Assembly: GCA_016185015.1 (NCBI GenBank)
Contig: JACPOI010000031.1
Coordinates: 39,691-103,690 of the forward strand
Length of the DNA stretch: 64,000 nt
DNA from: Burkholderiales bacterium
Lineage (GTDB): Bacteria > Pseudomonadota > Gammaproteobacteria > Burkholderiales > Burkholderiaceae_C
Direction: 5' to 3'
Positions 45,156 to 55,045 of the stretch are shown piece after piece. The position numbers and the translations under genes are program-made. Numbering within the stretch: position 1 is the first letter of the stretch; each line of letters begins with the position of its first letter. The notes under the pieces were generated by a model, which worked only from the letters and a program-made list of their open reading frames with translations, did no database searches and was not told the origin of the DNA.

Positions 45156-47584
45156 TGAGCGCCGCGCCCGCCACCGCAGTGCTGACCGATCGACCCCATG
45201 CGGCGCCGATGTGCGGCGCACGCTTGCAGGTGCGCGGCATCGTTCAGGGTGTCGGCTTCCGGCCGCAGGTGCTGCACCTGGCGCGCGCGCTCGGCGTGGT
45301 GGGCAGCGTTCACAACGAAGGCACGATGGCCATCGTCGAAGCCTTTGGCCCCGGGCCGGCGCTCGCCGAGTTCGAGCAGCGGCTGCGCACGCTCGACCAC
45401 GGCGGCGCCCGCATCGATGCGCTGCTCGCGCAGCCGCTCGCCGTGCCGGCGGCGCTGCCTTCGACCTTCTCGATCGCCGACAGCGCGCTGGCGCAGCCGG
45501 GCCTCGGCGTGGCGCCCGACTGGGCCATCTGCCCGGCGTGTTGTGCCGAGACACTGGATCCTTTCGCGCGCCGCTACCGCTATGCGTTCACCGCGTGCAC
45601 CGCCTGCGGCCCGCGCCTGAGCGTGTTCGAACGCGCCCCCTACGACCGCGCGCGTACGACGATGGCGCCCTTCCCGTTGTGTGCGGCCTGCGCGCGCGAA
45701 TACGGCGACACCGACGACCGGCGCTTCCACGCCCAGGCGATGGCCTGCCACGCCTGCGGCCCGCGCGCCACGCTGCGCCGTATCGACGGCAAGCCCTTCA
45801 GCCTGGAGGCCATGACCGCGCTCGACGACGCGGATGGCGCCACATCGTTGCTGGGGCGCGGCGAGTTGGTGCTGATCAAGGGCCTGGGCGGCTACCAGAT
45901 CGCCTGTGACGCGACACACGCCGACGCGGTGGCGCGGTTGCGCGCACTCAAGCGCCGCGAAGGCAAGCCCTTCGCGTTGCTGGTGCGTGACGTCGAGATG
46001 GCGCGCCAGTGGTGCCTGTGCGACGACGTGGCCGAGGCCGCGCTCGCCAGCCCGGCCGCGCCGATCGTTTTGCTGCCGCGGCGCGCCGATGCACCGCTGG
46101 CCGACGGCGTCGCACCCGGCCTGCCGACGCTGGGCGTGATGCTGCCAAGCACTGCTCTGCACCTGCTGCTGATGCGGCGCCGCAAGGCGCCGATCGTGCT
46201 GACCAGCGGCAACCTGAGCGAAGAGCCGCAAGCGATACGGCTGGACGAAGCTTCGGCCCGCCTGGGCCCCTCCATCGCGTGGGTGCTCGACCACGACCGT
46301 GCGATCCAGCGGCGGGTGGACGATTCGGTCGGCCGCGTCGTCGGCGGCGCCTTCCGGGTCATGCGTCGCGCGCGTGGCTACGCCCCGGCGCCGCTGCCGC
46401 TGCCCGAGGGTTTCGACCACCGCACCAAGGTGCTGGCGCTCGGCGGCGACCTGAAGAACACCTTCGCGCTGGTGCGCGATGGGCAGGCGGTGCTGTCCCA
46501 GCACATCGGCGACCTGCACGATGCCGCCTGCCTGGCCGACCAGCGGCGTGCGCTGGCCGACTACCTCGCGTTCTACGCCTTCGAGCCCGACCTCGTCGCC
46601 TGCGATCTGCATCCGGGTTATGCCTCGACGCAGCTCGCGCACGAGCGCTGGGCCGACCGACAGGTCGGCGTCGGTCACCACCATGCGCACATCGCCGCCT
46701 GCCTGGGCGAGCACGGGTGGCCGCTGCACGGCGGCAAGGTGCTCGGCATAGCGCTCGACGGCATCGGCATGGGCGAGGACGGCAGCTTCTGGGGCGGCGA
46801 GTTCCTGCTCGCCGACTACCGGCAGGCGCAACGCGTGGGCACCTTCAAGCCGGTGGCCCTGCCGGGCGGCGACCTGGCGGCACGCGAGCCCTGGCGCAAC
46901 ACCTATGCGCAGTTGATGGCCGAGATGGGTTGGCCGCGCTTCACGAGCAACTATGACGAGCTGGAGCTGCACCGCTTCCTCAGCGCCAAGCCGCGCGAGA
47001 TGCTTGATGCGATGCTTGCCAAACCGGCCCTGGCGCCGCGTGCCAGCAGCGTCGGGCGCTTGTTCGATGCGGTAGCGGCTGCCATCGGCATCTGCCGCGA
47101 CAACGTGGCCTACGAAGGCGAGGCAGCGATGGGCCTGGAATCTCTGGTCACCGCGCAAGACCTCGACGAGAGCGCCGACCTCGACTACCCGTTCGCGATT
47201 CCTCGCTTGGACAAGGGCAAGGGCCTGCCCTACGTCGAGCCTCTGGGCATGTGGCAGGCCCTGCTCGGCGACCTGATTCTGGCCACACCCGCGGCCCGCA
47301 TCGCTGCGCGCTTTCACCGCGGGCTGGCGGCGGTCATCGTGCGCATGGCGCAGCAAGAGGCCGAACGTCACGAGCTGACGACCGTTGCCCTGGGCGGCGG
47401 CGTGTTCCAGAACAAGGTGCTCACCGAACTCGTTCTGCGCGGGCTCGAGGCGGCGGGGCTGAAGGCCCTGCTGCCGCGCCAGGTGCCGGTGAACGACGGC
47501 GGGCTTGCCTGGGGCCAGGCGCTGATCGCACTGGCCCGCGCCAGCCAGGACGAACAACGACAGGAGAAGATCCCATGTGTCTAG
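45155..47584 (+). CDS. hypF: carbamoyltransferase HypF
   Basis: RGIVQGVGFRPQVLHLA acylphosphatase; CPACC.. zinc fingers; carbamoyltransferase domain. Confidence 0.95.
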   Translation: MSAAPATAVLTDRPHAAPMCGARLQVRGIVQGVGFRPQVLHLARALGVVGSVHNEGTMAIVEAFGPGPALAEFEQRLRTLDHGGARIDALLAQPLAVPAALPSTFSIADSALAQPGLGVAPDWAICPACCAETLDPFARRYRYAFTACTACGPRLSVFERAPYDRARTTMAPFPLCAACAREYGDTDDRRFHAQAMACHACGPRATLRRIDGKPFSLEAMTALDDADGATSLLGRGELVLIKGLGGYQIACDATHADAVARLRALKRREGKPFALLVRDVEMARQWCLCDDVAEAALASPAAPIVLLPRRADAPLADGVAPGLPTLGVMLPSTALHLLLMRRRKAPIVLTSGNLSEEPQAIRLDEASARLGPSIAWVLDHDRAIQRRVDDSVGRVVGGAFRVMRRARGYAPAPLPLPEGFDHRTKVLALGGDLKNTFALVRDGQAVLSQHIGDLHDAACLADQRRALADYLAFYAFEPDLVACDLHPGYASTQLAHERWADRQVGVGHHHAHIAACLGEHGWPLHGGKVLGIALDGIGMGEDGSFWGGEFLLADYRQAQRVGTFKPVALPGGDLAAREPWRNTYAQLMAEMGWPRFTSNYDELELHRFLSAKPREMLDAMLAKPALAPRASSVGRLFDAVAAAIGICRDNVAYEGEAAMGLESLVTAQDLDESADLDYPFAIPRLDKGKGLPYVEPLGMWQALLGDLILATPAARIAARFHRGLAAVIVRMAQQEAERHELTTVALGGGVFQNKVLTELVLRGLEAAGLKALLPRQVPVNDGGLAWGQALIALARASQDEQRQEKIPCV

Positions 47585-47856
47585 GAATCCCGGGCCGCAT
47601 CGAGGCCATCACCCGCCCCGAAGCCAAGCTCGCCCTGGTGGACGTACTCGGCGTCAAGCGCGAGATCAACATCGCCTGCATCGTGCGCGAAGGCGAGCCG
47701 CTCGAGGAATGCATCGGCGCCTGGGTGCTCGTTCACGTGGGCTTCGCGATGAACCGCGTCGACGAGCACGAGGCGATGTTGACGCTGCAATTGCTCAAGG
47801 AACTCGGCGACGCGCAGGTCGAACTCGAGAGCTACAAGACACGGGCCGTGGTGTGA
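47575..47856 (+). CDS. hypC: hydrogenase chaperone HypC
   Basis: MCLGIPGRIEAI. Confidence 0.95.
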   Translation: MCLGIPGRIEAITRPEAKLALVDVLGVKREINIACIVREGEPLEECIGAWVLVHVGFAMNRVDEHEAMLTLQLLKELGDAQVELESYKTRAVV

Positions 47857-48590
47857 ACGCATCGAAGGACAAGGCGGCACTCGGCGCCCTGTACCCGCAT
47901 CTCGCGCCTCGCGCGGCGACCACGGGCGAAGCTGCGCAGGATGCACGCGACGCACTGCGCCTCGAAGCGGCGCTGCGCGAAGCGATGGTGGCCAAGTGGC
48001 GCGACAGTGTGGCCGTGAAGACCCGCTTCTTCGAGGCCCACGGCAACGATGTGCTGCGTGCGGCCCAGTTGCTGGCCGAGGGCTTTCGTCACGGCGGGCG
48101 CCTGTACACCATGGGCAACGGCGGCTCGAGCTGCGACGCTGCGCATGTCGCCGTCGAGTTCCAGCATCCGGTGACCGCCGGGCGCCCTGCGCTCCCGGCG
48201 CACAACTTGGCTCAGGACATGGCCATGCTGACCGCCGTCGGCAACGACGTCGGCTTCGACGAGGTGTTCGCGCGCCAGATGCCGGGGCTGGTGAAGGCCG
48301 GCGACATGGTGCTGGGCGTGTCCACCAGCGGTAACTCGCGCAATGTGTTGCGCGGTCTCGAGGCCGCGCACGATCTGCAAGCCAGCACGCTGGCGCTGGC
48401 CGGTGGCGATGGCGGTGCGATGGCGCGCTCGGCGAGCGTCGATCTCACCCTGCTCGTGGACAGCGACAGCATCCACCGCATCCAGGAGACGCATGTGGCG
48501 ATCTACCACGTGCTGTGGGACCTCGTGCACAGCCTGCTGGCCGACGACCGGCCGGCGCGCGCGTCGGCCCCGAAAGGAAGAACTCCATGA
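47853..48590 (+). CDS. SIS-domain (GmhA-like) protein between hypC and hypD
   Basis: GRLYTMGNGGSSCDAAHVAVEFQHP...DMVLGVSTSGNSRNVLRGLEAA; GTG start. Confidence 0.88.
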   Translation: MNASKDKAALGALYPHLAPRAATTGEAAQDARDALRLEAALREAMVAKWRDSVAVKTRFFEAHGNDVLRAAQLLAEGFRHGGRLYTMGNGGSSCDAAHVAVEFQHPVTAGRPALPAHNLAQDMAMLTAVGNDVGFDEVFARQMPGLVKAGDMVLGVSTSGNSRNVLRGLEAAHDLQASTLALAGGDGGAMARSASVDLTLLVDSDSIHRIQETHVAIYHVLWDLVHSLLADDRPARASAPKGRTP

Positions 48591-49726
48591 AGTACGTCGA
48601 TGAATTCCGCGATCCGCTGGCCGCGCGCGCGTTGCTGCGCGAAATCGCCGGCGCCACCGAGCGCCTGGGCGCCAGCCTCGAACGCCCGCTGCAGATCATG
48701 GAGGTATGCGGCGGCCACACGCACTCGATCTTTCGCTATGCGCTGAAGGACCTGATCCCGCCCGCGCTCGAGTTCGTGCATGGCCCGGGCTGCCCGGTGT
48801 GCGTGCTGCCGATGGGCCGGGTCGACGACTGCGTGGCCATCGCGAATGAGCCCGGTGTCATCTTCACCACCTTCGGCGACGCGATGCGCGTGCCCGGCTC
48901 CAAGGGCTCGCTGCTGCAGGCGCGCGCCGACGGCGCCGACGTCCGCATGGTCTATTCGCCGCTGGACGCGCTCGAGATCGCGGCCGCGAACCCGGGCCGC
49001 GACGTGGTGTTCTTCGCACTCGGCTTCGAGACGACCATGCCCTCCACCGCGATGACGGTGCTCGAAGCGAAGCGGCGCGGCATCGGCAACTTCTCGCTGT
49101 TCTGCAACCACATCACGATCGTGCCGACGATCAAGGCCATACTCGACTCGCCGGGCATGACGATCGACGGCTTCCTCGGGCCTGGCCATGTTGCGATGGT
49201 CTCGGGCACCGCGCCTTTCGAGTTCATCGCCGCCGAGTACGGCCGGCCGCTCGTGATCTCGGGCTTCGAGCCGACCGACATCCTGCAAAGCCTGCTGATG
49301 GTGCTGCGCCAGCTCGAGCAGGGCCGCGCCGCGGTCGAGAACCAGTACGCGCGCCTCGTCGACCCGGGCGGCAACGCAGCAGGGCTGGAGGCGATCACCG
49401 AGGTCTTCGAGCTGCGCGAGTTCTTCGAGTGGCGCGGCCTGGGCTCGATCGACCACTCGGGTGTGCGGGTGCGCGAGGCCTACGCGGCCTTTGATGCCGA
49501 GCGCCGCTTTTCTGTGCCTGGCGCGCGCATTGCCGACCCCAAGAGCTGCCAGTGCGGCGAGGTGCTGAAAGGCGCGATCAAGCCGCCGCAGTGCAAGGTG
49601 TTCGGCACCGCCTGCACGCCGCAGACGCCGCTCGGCGCGTTGATGGTCAGCAGCGAAGGGGCGTGCGCGGCGTATTACCAGTTCGCGCGGCGCGAGCCGG
49701 TGATCCCGATCGCGGTGGCCGCATGA
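48587..49726 (+). CDS. hypD: hydrogenase maturation protein HypD
   Basis: MEVCGGHTHSIFRYALKDLIP; HGPGCPVCVLP. Confidence 0.96.
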   Translation: MKYVDEFRDPLAARALLREIAGATERLGASLERPLQIMEVCGGHTHSIFRYALKDLIPPALEFVHGPGCPVCVLPMGRVDDCVAIANEPGVIFTTFGDAMRVPGSKGSLLQARADGADVRMVYSPLDALEIAAANPGRDVVFFALGFETTMPSTAMTVLEAKRRGIGNFSLFCNHITIVPTIKAILDSPGMTIDGFLGPGHVAMVSGTAPFEFIAAEYGRPLVISGFEPTDILQSLLMVLRQLEQGRAAVENQYARLVDPGGNAAGLEAITEVFELREFFEWRGLGSIDHSGVRVREAYAAFDAERRFSVPGARIADPKSCQCGEVLKGAIKPPQCKVFGTACTPQTPLGALMVSSEGACAAYYQFARREPVIPIAVAA

Positions 49727-50778
49727 CGCCAACCCCCACGCCCAAGGACGCCTGGAGCGGCAAGCGCGTGTCGATGGCGCACGGCGCCGGCGGGCGGGCG
49801 ATGCGCGAGCTGGTCGCCGGTCTCATCGCACCCGCCTTCGACAACCGCTGGCTGGCGCCGCTGGAGGATCAGGCACGCTTTCCTTACGAAGAGATTCCCG
49901 CCGGCTCGTCGCTCGCGTTCACGACCGACAGTTACGTAGTTTCCCCGATCGAATTCCCCGGAGGCGACATCGGCACGCTCGCCGTCTGCGGCACGGTCAA
50001 CGACCTGGCCGTCGGCGGCGCCATCCCGCGCTGGCTCAGCTGCGGCCTGATCCTGGAAGAAGGCCTGCCCTTCGACACCCTGCGCAAGGTGTTGCACAGC
50101 ATGGCGCGCAGTGCGCGCGAGGCCGGCGTGGCTATCGTCACCGGCGACACCAAGGTCGTTGAACGCGGCGCCGCCGACGGGCTGTTCATCAACACCGCAG
50201 GCATCGGCACCATTGCCGCGGGGCGCCAGACTGGCGCACGCGAGGTGCGGCCGGGCGACCGGCTGATCGTCAACGGCACCCTTGGTGACCACGGCGTGGC
50301 CGTGCTGGCTGCACGCAACGACATGGCGCTGCAGATTCCCGTGCAAAGCGACTGTGCACCGCTGAACGGGCTGATCGAAACCATGTTCGCCGCCGCGCCG
50401 CGCCTTCACTGGCTGCGCGATTGCACGCGCGGCGGCCTGGCGACGGTGGCCAACGAGTTCGCTGCAGAAAGCCGCATGCCATTGCGCCTGGAGGAGTCCG
50501 CTTTGCCGGTCGCGGACGTGGTGCGCGGCGCCTGCGAGATGCTGGGGCTCGACCCGCTCTATCTGGCCAACGAGGGCAAGCTGGCGGCGCTGGTGGCGCC
50601 GCAGGACTGCGACGCGGTCCTTGCGGCGATGCGCTCGCATCCTCTGGGCCGCCGCGCCGCCGTGGTGGGCGAAGTGCTGGCGCACGGGCATCCCGGCCTG
50701 GTGACGTTGCGCTCGGCCTTCGGCGGCGAGCGCGTGGTGGATCTGTTGCACGGCGACCAGTTGCCGCGCATCTGCTGA
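49723..50778 (+). CDS. hypE: hydrogenase maturation protein HypE
   Basis: HGAGGRAMRELV; C-terminal PRIC. Confidence 0.95.
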   Translation: MTPTPTPKDAWSGKRVSMAHGAGGRAMRELVAGLIAPAFDNRWLAPLEDQARFPYEEIPAGSSLAFTTDSYVVSPIEFPGGDIGTLAVCGTVNDLAVGGAIPRWLSCGLILEEGLPFDTLRKVLHSMARSAREAGVAIVTGDTKVVERGAADGLFINTAGIGTIAAGRQTGAREVRPGDRLIVNGTLGDHGVAVLAARNDMALQIPVQSDCAPLNGLIETMFAAAPRLHWLRDCTRGGLATVANEFAAESRMPLRLEESALPVADVVRGACEMLGLDPLYLANEGKLAALVAPQDCDAVLAAMRSHPLGRRAAVVGEVLAHGHPGLVTLRSAFGGERVVDLLHGDQLPRIC

Positions 50779-50796
50779 GCTGCCAGGACCCTAGCC

Positions 50797-51144
50797 ATGC
50801 ACGAACTCGGCATCACACGAAACCTGGTGGCCATCGTTGCCGAGGCAGCGCAGGGGCGGCCGGTGCGCAAGGTGTGGCTCGAAATCGGCACGCAGACGGC
50901 CCTGCTGCCGGACTCGGTGCGTTTTTGCTTCGATGTCGTTCGGCAGGGAACGCTACTGGAGGCGGCCGAACTCGAGATCGTCGAGGTCGCGCCGGGCTGG
51001 CTCTGCGAAGACTGCGGCACGCCTGCGGGTGGTGAGGCCGAGGCCATGCCCGCGGCTTGCGCCCACTGCGGCGCGACCCGCTGGCGCCGCCGCACCGGAC
51101 AGGAACTCAACGTCAAAGCAATGGAGGTGGAAACATGTGTGTAG
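50797..51144 (+). CDS. hypA: nickel-insertion protein HypA
   Basis: MHELGITRNLVAIV; Zn-finger CEDCG..CAHCG. Confidence 0.95.
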   Translation: MHELGITRNLVAIVAEAAQGRPVRKVWLEIGTQTALLPDSVRFCFDVVRQGTLLEAAELEIVEVAPGWLCEDCGTPAGGEAEAMPAACAHCGATRWRRRTGQELNVKAMEVETCV

Positions 51145-52073
51145 TCTGTGGTTGCAACAGCAAGGCTGATGTTCGTGTCGAAGGGGACACCGACGAGCAC
51201 GAGCATGTGCTTGCGGACGGGTCGCGCACGCGCCATCGACACGCGCCGGACGAGGGGCATGGCCAGGCTGGCGGTGCGCATGCTCACCCGGTCTTGAACG
51301 CCCACGATCACGATCACGATCACGATCACGATCACGATCACGATCACGATCATGGTCACAGTCACTCGCATGCGGCTCACCGCCAGGACGCTCCGGCCGA
51401 GCTGGTGGCACTGGAGACGGCGTTGCTGGACAAGAACCAGCGCATCGCCGAACGCAATCGCGGCTGGTTGTCCGGCCGCGGCGTGCTGGCGTTGAACCTG
51501 ATGTCCAGCCCCGGTTCGGGCAAAACCACGCTGCTCGTGCGCACGCTGCGTGACCTGAGCGGCGAGTTTCCGATGTGCGTGGTCGAGGGCGACCAGGAGA
51601 CCAGCGCCGACGCCGACCGCATTCGCGAGACCGGCGCGGCAGCGATCCAGATCAACACCGGCGCGGGCTGCCACCTGGAAGCCGACATGATCGAGCGCGC
51701 GGTGCAGCGCTTGGCGCCGGCTTCGGGCAGCGTGGTCTTCATCGAGAACGTCGGCAACCTGGTCTGCCCTTCTCTGTTCGACCTCGGCGAGCGGGCTCGC
51801 GTGGTGGTGTTGTCGGTGACCGAGGGCGACGACAAGCCGCTGAAGTACCCGCACATGTTCCGCAGCGCCGACCTGATGATCACGACGAAGATGGATCTGG
51901 CGCCGCACGTGGCCTTCGATGTCGGCCGCGCGGAGCGCCATGCGCGCAGCGTCAATCCGACCATCCGTTGCCTGCGCCTGTCGGCCACGCAGGGCGAAGG
52001 GCTCGACGAGTGGTACGGCTGGCTGCGCGCGATGCGCCGCATCGACCCGTTGGTGCGGCCGAGTTCTGCCTGA
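51135..52073 (+). CDS. hypB: nickel-insertion GTPase HypB with His-rich N-terminus
   Basis: MCVVCGC; (HD)n; NLMSSPGSGKTTLLVRTL. Confidence 0.95.
   Translation: MCVVCGCNSKADVRVEGDTDEHEHVLADGSRTRHRHAPDEGHGQAGGAHAHPVLNAHDHDHDHDHDHDHDHDHGHSHSHAAHRQDAPAELVALETALLDKNQRIAERNRGWLSGRGVLALNLMSSPGSGKTTLLVRTLRDLSGEFPMCVVEGDQETSADADRIRETGAAAIQINTGAGCHLEADMIERAVQRLAPASGSVVFIENVGNLVCPSLFDLGERARVVVLSVTEGDDKPLKYPHMFRSADLMITTKMDLAPHVAFDVGRAERHARSVNPTIRCLRLSATQGEGLDEWYGWLRAMRRIDPLVRPSSA
51303..51350 (+). repeat. 8 x CACGAT hexamer microsatellite inside hypB
   Basis: 48 nt perfect tandem repeat encoding His-Asp x8. Confidence 0.95.
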
Positions 52074-52080
52074 GTCCGCC

Positions 52081-52791
52081 ATGGACGTCCTCATGATCTT
52101 CGGGCTGGGGCTGCTGCTGGGAATGCAGCACGCCACCGATGCCGACCATCTGGCCGCCGTTGCGACGCTGGCCACCCGCGAGCACTCATTGGCGCGCGCG
52201 CTGCGTCTGGGCGCCGCCTGGGGGTTGGGCCATTCGCTGGTGCTGCTCGTCGTCGCCGGTGCGGTGACTGGTTTGGGCTGGGTAATGCCGCCCCAATGGG
52301 CACTGCGCTTCGAGCAGGCGGTCGGTGTATTGCTGATCATGCTCGGTGCGCGGCTGGCATGGCGCTTGTGGAAGGATCGAGTGCACTTTCACGGCCATGG
52401 CCACCCTGGCCGGGCGCCGCACTTCCACGGGCACTCTCACGACCCGCGCGCCGCGTCCGAGCCTAGGCCGGCACACGCCACCGACCCGCACCGCCATGCA
52501 CATCGCTTGCCCGCGGCGAGCATGCTGGTTGGCATGCTGCACGGCTTGGCAGGTTCGGCGGCGCTGGCGTTGCTGGCCTTGGGCGCTCTGCCAACTCCAG
52601 CGATGCAGCTGGGGTACATCGCGACCTTCGGCATCGGATCGATCGTCGGCATGGCGTTCCTCACCGGCGCGCTGAGCGTCACCTTGCGGCTCACCGCCAA
52701 GCGACTGACGGCCTTGCATCGCAGCTTCACCATCGTCATCGCCTGCAGCTCGATGGCGATTGGCGGGCACCTGGCGTGGTCGTCGACATGA
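52081..52791 (+). CDS. nickel/cobalt transporter-type membrane protein
   Basis: GMQHATDADHLAAVATLA, His-rich loop HFHGHGHPGRAPHFHGHSHD. Confidence 0.8.
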   Translation: MDVLMIFGLGLLLGMQHATDADHLAAVATLATREHSLARALRLGAAWGLGHSLVLLVVAGAVTGLGWVMPPQWALRFEQAVGVLLIMLGARLAWRLWKDRVHFHGHGHPGRAPHFHGHSHDPRAASEPRPAHATDPHRHAHRLPAASMLVGMLHGLAGSAALALLALGALPTPAMQLGYIATFGIGSIVGMAFLTGALSVTLRLTAKRLTALHRSFTIVIACSSMAIGGHLAWSST

Positions 52792-54308
52792 ACACGGCCC
52801 AGGTCCACCCCAGTGTGCCCAAGCTGAGCACGGCCAAGGCGGCATCGCAAGTCCAGGCGTGGCGGGTCACGCTGGTCGGTCCGCGCCTGATCGAAGACAA
52901 GGCTTTGCTCCGGCAGTTCGGCGCCGAGTACCGGGTGCGCGTCTTCAGCCGGCTGCGCGAAGCCGCTGCATCTTTGGACGATGAGCACGACCGCGCCGAC
53001 GTGGTGGTGGCTGAACAGTCGCTCGTCGATGGCGCCGGCGTTGACCTGCTGCGAGATCTGCGTACCCGCGCGCCAGAGACGATACGCGTGTTGCTGCTGG
53101 ACAATGCCGAAGCCGAGGTCGTGCAGCAGGCGGTGAACGATGCCGCTGTCTACCAGGTGGTGATCACGCCTTGGCAGAGCGAGTCGCTGCGCCTGTTGCT
53201 GCGGCGGGCGCTCGAGTCGCGCGAGCTGGCGCGCATCCATCGCTACCTGTCACGCGAGTTGAAGTTCGCCGACGCCGTGGTGACGCGCCAGAGCGAAGGC
53301 ATGCGCGCCGTCCTGCAGGAGGTGTACTCCTTCGACCGCATGGTCTTCGTCAGCCACGCCATGGCGGAGGTTTGCAACCTTGCGCGCAAGGCGGCGCCGA
53401 CCGACCTGCCTGTGCTGATCGAAGGCGAGACGGGTACCGGCAAGGAATTGATGGCGCGCGCGATCCACCTGTTCAGCCAGCGCCACGCCTTGCTGTTCAT
53501 GGCCGTCAACTGCGCGGCTATCAACGACGATCTGCTGCAAAGCGAGCTCTTCGGTCACCGTCGCGGCGCGTTCACTGGCGCAACCACGGACCGCCTGGGC
53601 CTTTTGCAGGCTGCCGAAGGCGGCACAGTGTTTCTCGACGAGATCTCCGAGATCTCACCCAGCATGCAGGTGTCGCTGCTGCGCTTCCTGCAGGAAGGGG
53701 AAGTGCGGCCCATCGGTTCCGACCAGACGCGCCGCTGCGACGTGCGCATCGTCGCAGCGTGCAATCGGCCGCTGCGCCAGTTGGTCGATGAGGGCAAGTT
53801 CCGCCAGGACTTGTACTACCGCCTACGCGGCTTCGAGTTGCGCATACCGCCGCTGCGTGAAAGGCCCGACGACATCCCGCCGCTGGTCGCGCACATGATC
53901 GAGAAGTACGGGCGATTGACGTCCAGGCGAGTGGCCGGCCTGACGCCCGATGCGATGGCACGGCTGTGCGCCTTTCCGTTCCCCGGCAACGTGCGCGAAC
54001 TGGAAACCGAGATCCGACGGCTTGTGGCTTTGGCCTCGGACGGCGAAATCATCACCGAACGACACCTGCCGCCGGAGATTGCCAAGATCGTTCCACTGCC
54101 GGTGGCCCGGTTGAGCAACGTGAACCTCCTGCTTCCCGGCCGGACGCTGAAGGAGAAAGTCGAAGCATTGGAAGAACGGTTGGTGCGCGACACGCTGGAT
54201 CGTTCGAAGTGGAACCACACCCGTGCTGCGCAAGAGTTGGGGCTGTCCCGCGTCGGCCTGGCCAACAAGATCAAGCGCTACGGTATCCGCCGCGCCGGTG
54301 ACGAGTGA
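52788..54308 (+). CDS. hoxA: sigma54-dependent activator, HoxA/HupR-like
   Basis: GETGTGKELMARAIH, SELFGHRRGAFTGA (GAFTGA), C-terminal Fis HTH; degenerate receiver. Confidence 0.85.
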   Translation: MNTAQVHPSVPKLSTAKAASQVQAWRVTLVGPRLIEDKALLRQFGAEYRVRVFSRLREAAASLDDEHDRADVVVAEQSLVDGAGVDLLRDLRTRAPETIRVLLLDNAEAEVVQQAVNDAAVYQVVITPWQSESLRLLLRRALESRELARIHRYLSRELKFADAVVTRQSEGMRAVLQEVYSFDRMVFVSHAMAEVCNLARKAAPTDLPVLIEGETGTGKELMARAIHLFSQRHALLFMAVNCAAINDDLLQSELFGHRRGAFTGATTDRLGLLQAAEGGTVFLDEISEISPSMQVSLLRFLQEGEVRPIGSDQTRRCDVRIVAACNRPLRQLVDEGKFRQDLYYRLRGFELRIPPLRERPDDIPPLVAHMIEKYGRLTSRRVAGLTPDAMARLCAFPFPGNVRELETEIRRLVALASDGEIITERHLPPEIAKIVPLPVARLSNVNLLLPGRTLKEKVEALEERLVRDTLDRSKWNHTRAAQELGLSRVGLANKIKRYGIRRAGDE

Positions 54309-54373
54309 CCGGCGCGCAGTGAGTGCCTCGCCGGACTCGCCTGTCAGAGCCTGCCACCCCCGCGTCCCCGCCG

Positions 54374-55045
54374 ATGAACGTCGCTGCCTTGATCTTCGAC
54401 GTCGATGGCACGATGGCGGACACCGAAGAGGTGCATCGCGTGGCCTTCAACCTGGCATTCGAGCGCCTGGGCGTGGGCTGGTCCTGGAGCCGCGCCGACT
54501 ATCTCCGGCTGTTGGCCGTGACGGGGGGCAAGGAACGCCTCGTGTTTCATATCCGCTCGCTGCCCCTCACGGCGCGCGAGAGGAATCGGCTGCTGGGCCT
54601 GGTACCGCGGATCCACACCGAGAAGACGAAGTTCTACATTTCCGCCGTGCGTGACGGGGCTGCGCCGCTGCGTGACGGCATCGCCCGACTCCTCTGCGAG
54701 GCACGAAGCGCTGGATGTCGTCTCGCCATCGCCAGCGCATCCACGACCTCGAGCGTGCACGCCCTTCTGCGCAAGGCGCTGGGTTCGCGCGGCCCTGAAC
54801 TCTTCAGCGTGATTGTCTGCGGCGAGCATGTGCGCGCCAAGAAGCCCGAGCCCGACGTCTACGAGATCGCACTGGCTCGTCTTAACCTGCGCCACGACCA
54901 GGCCATCGCGTTCGAGGACTCGACCAACGGTCTGCTGGCGGCCGAGGCCGCGGGCCTTTGGACCGTGGTGACGCCGACGCTCTGGACGGCGGCCGGGCAT
55001 TTCGACCTGGCGGGGCTGCAACTGCCGCGTCTGGGCGACCCTTGA
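54374..55045 (+). CDS. CbbY-like HAD phosphatase (second paralog)
   Basis: [33 protein letters not shown]; similar to 29190-29990 product. Confidence 0.85.
   Translation: MNVAALIFDVDGTMADTEEVHRVAFNLAFERLGVGWSWSRADYLRLLAVTGGKERLVFHIRSLPLTARERNRLLGLVPRIHTEKTKFYISAVRDGAAPLRDGIARLLCEARSAGCRLAIASASTTSSVHALLRKALGSRGPELFSVIVCGEHVRAKKPEPDVYEIALARLNLRHDQAIAFEDSTNGLLAAEAAGLWTVVTPTLWTAAGHFDLAGLQLPRLGDP

Noticed and set aside
45089-47557. 822 aa minus-strand ORF opposite hypF
   Set aside because: Antisense shadow ORF from high-GC codon usage; hypF on + is clearly real
51303-51350. Short tandem repeat considered as CRISPR or iteron
   Set aside because: Perfect in-frame hexamer with no spacers, encodes HypB His-rich tail
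50559-52340. 593 aa minus ORF with IVIVIVIVIV repeat
   Set aside because: Antisense of hypE-hypA-hypB; the IV repeat is just the complement of the CACGAT microsatellite
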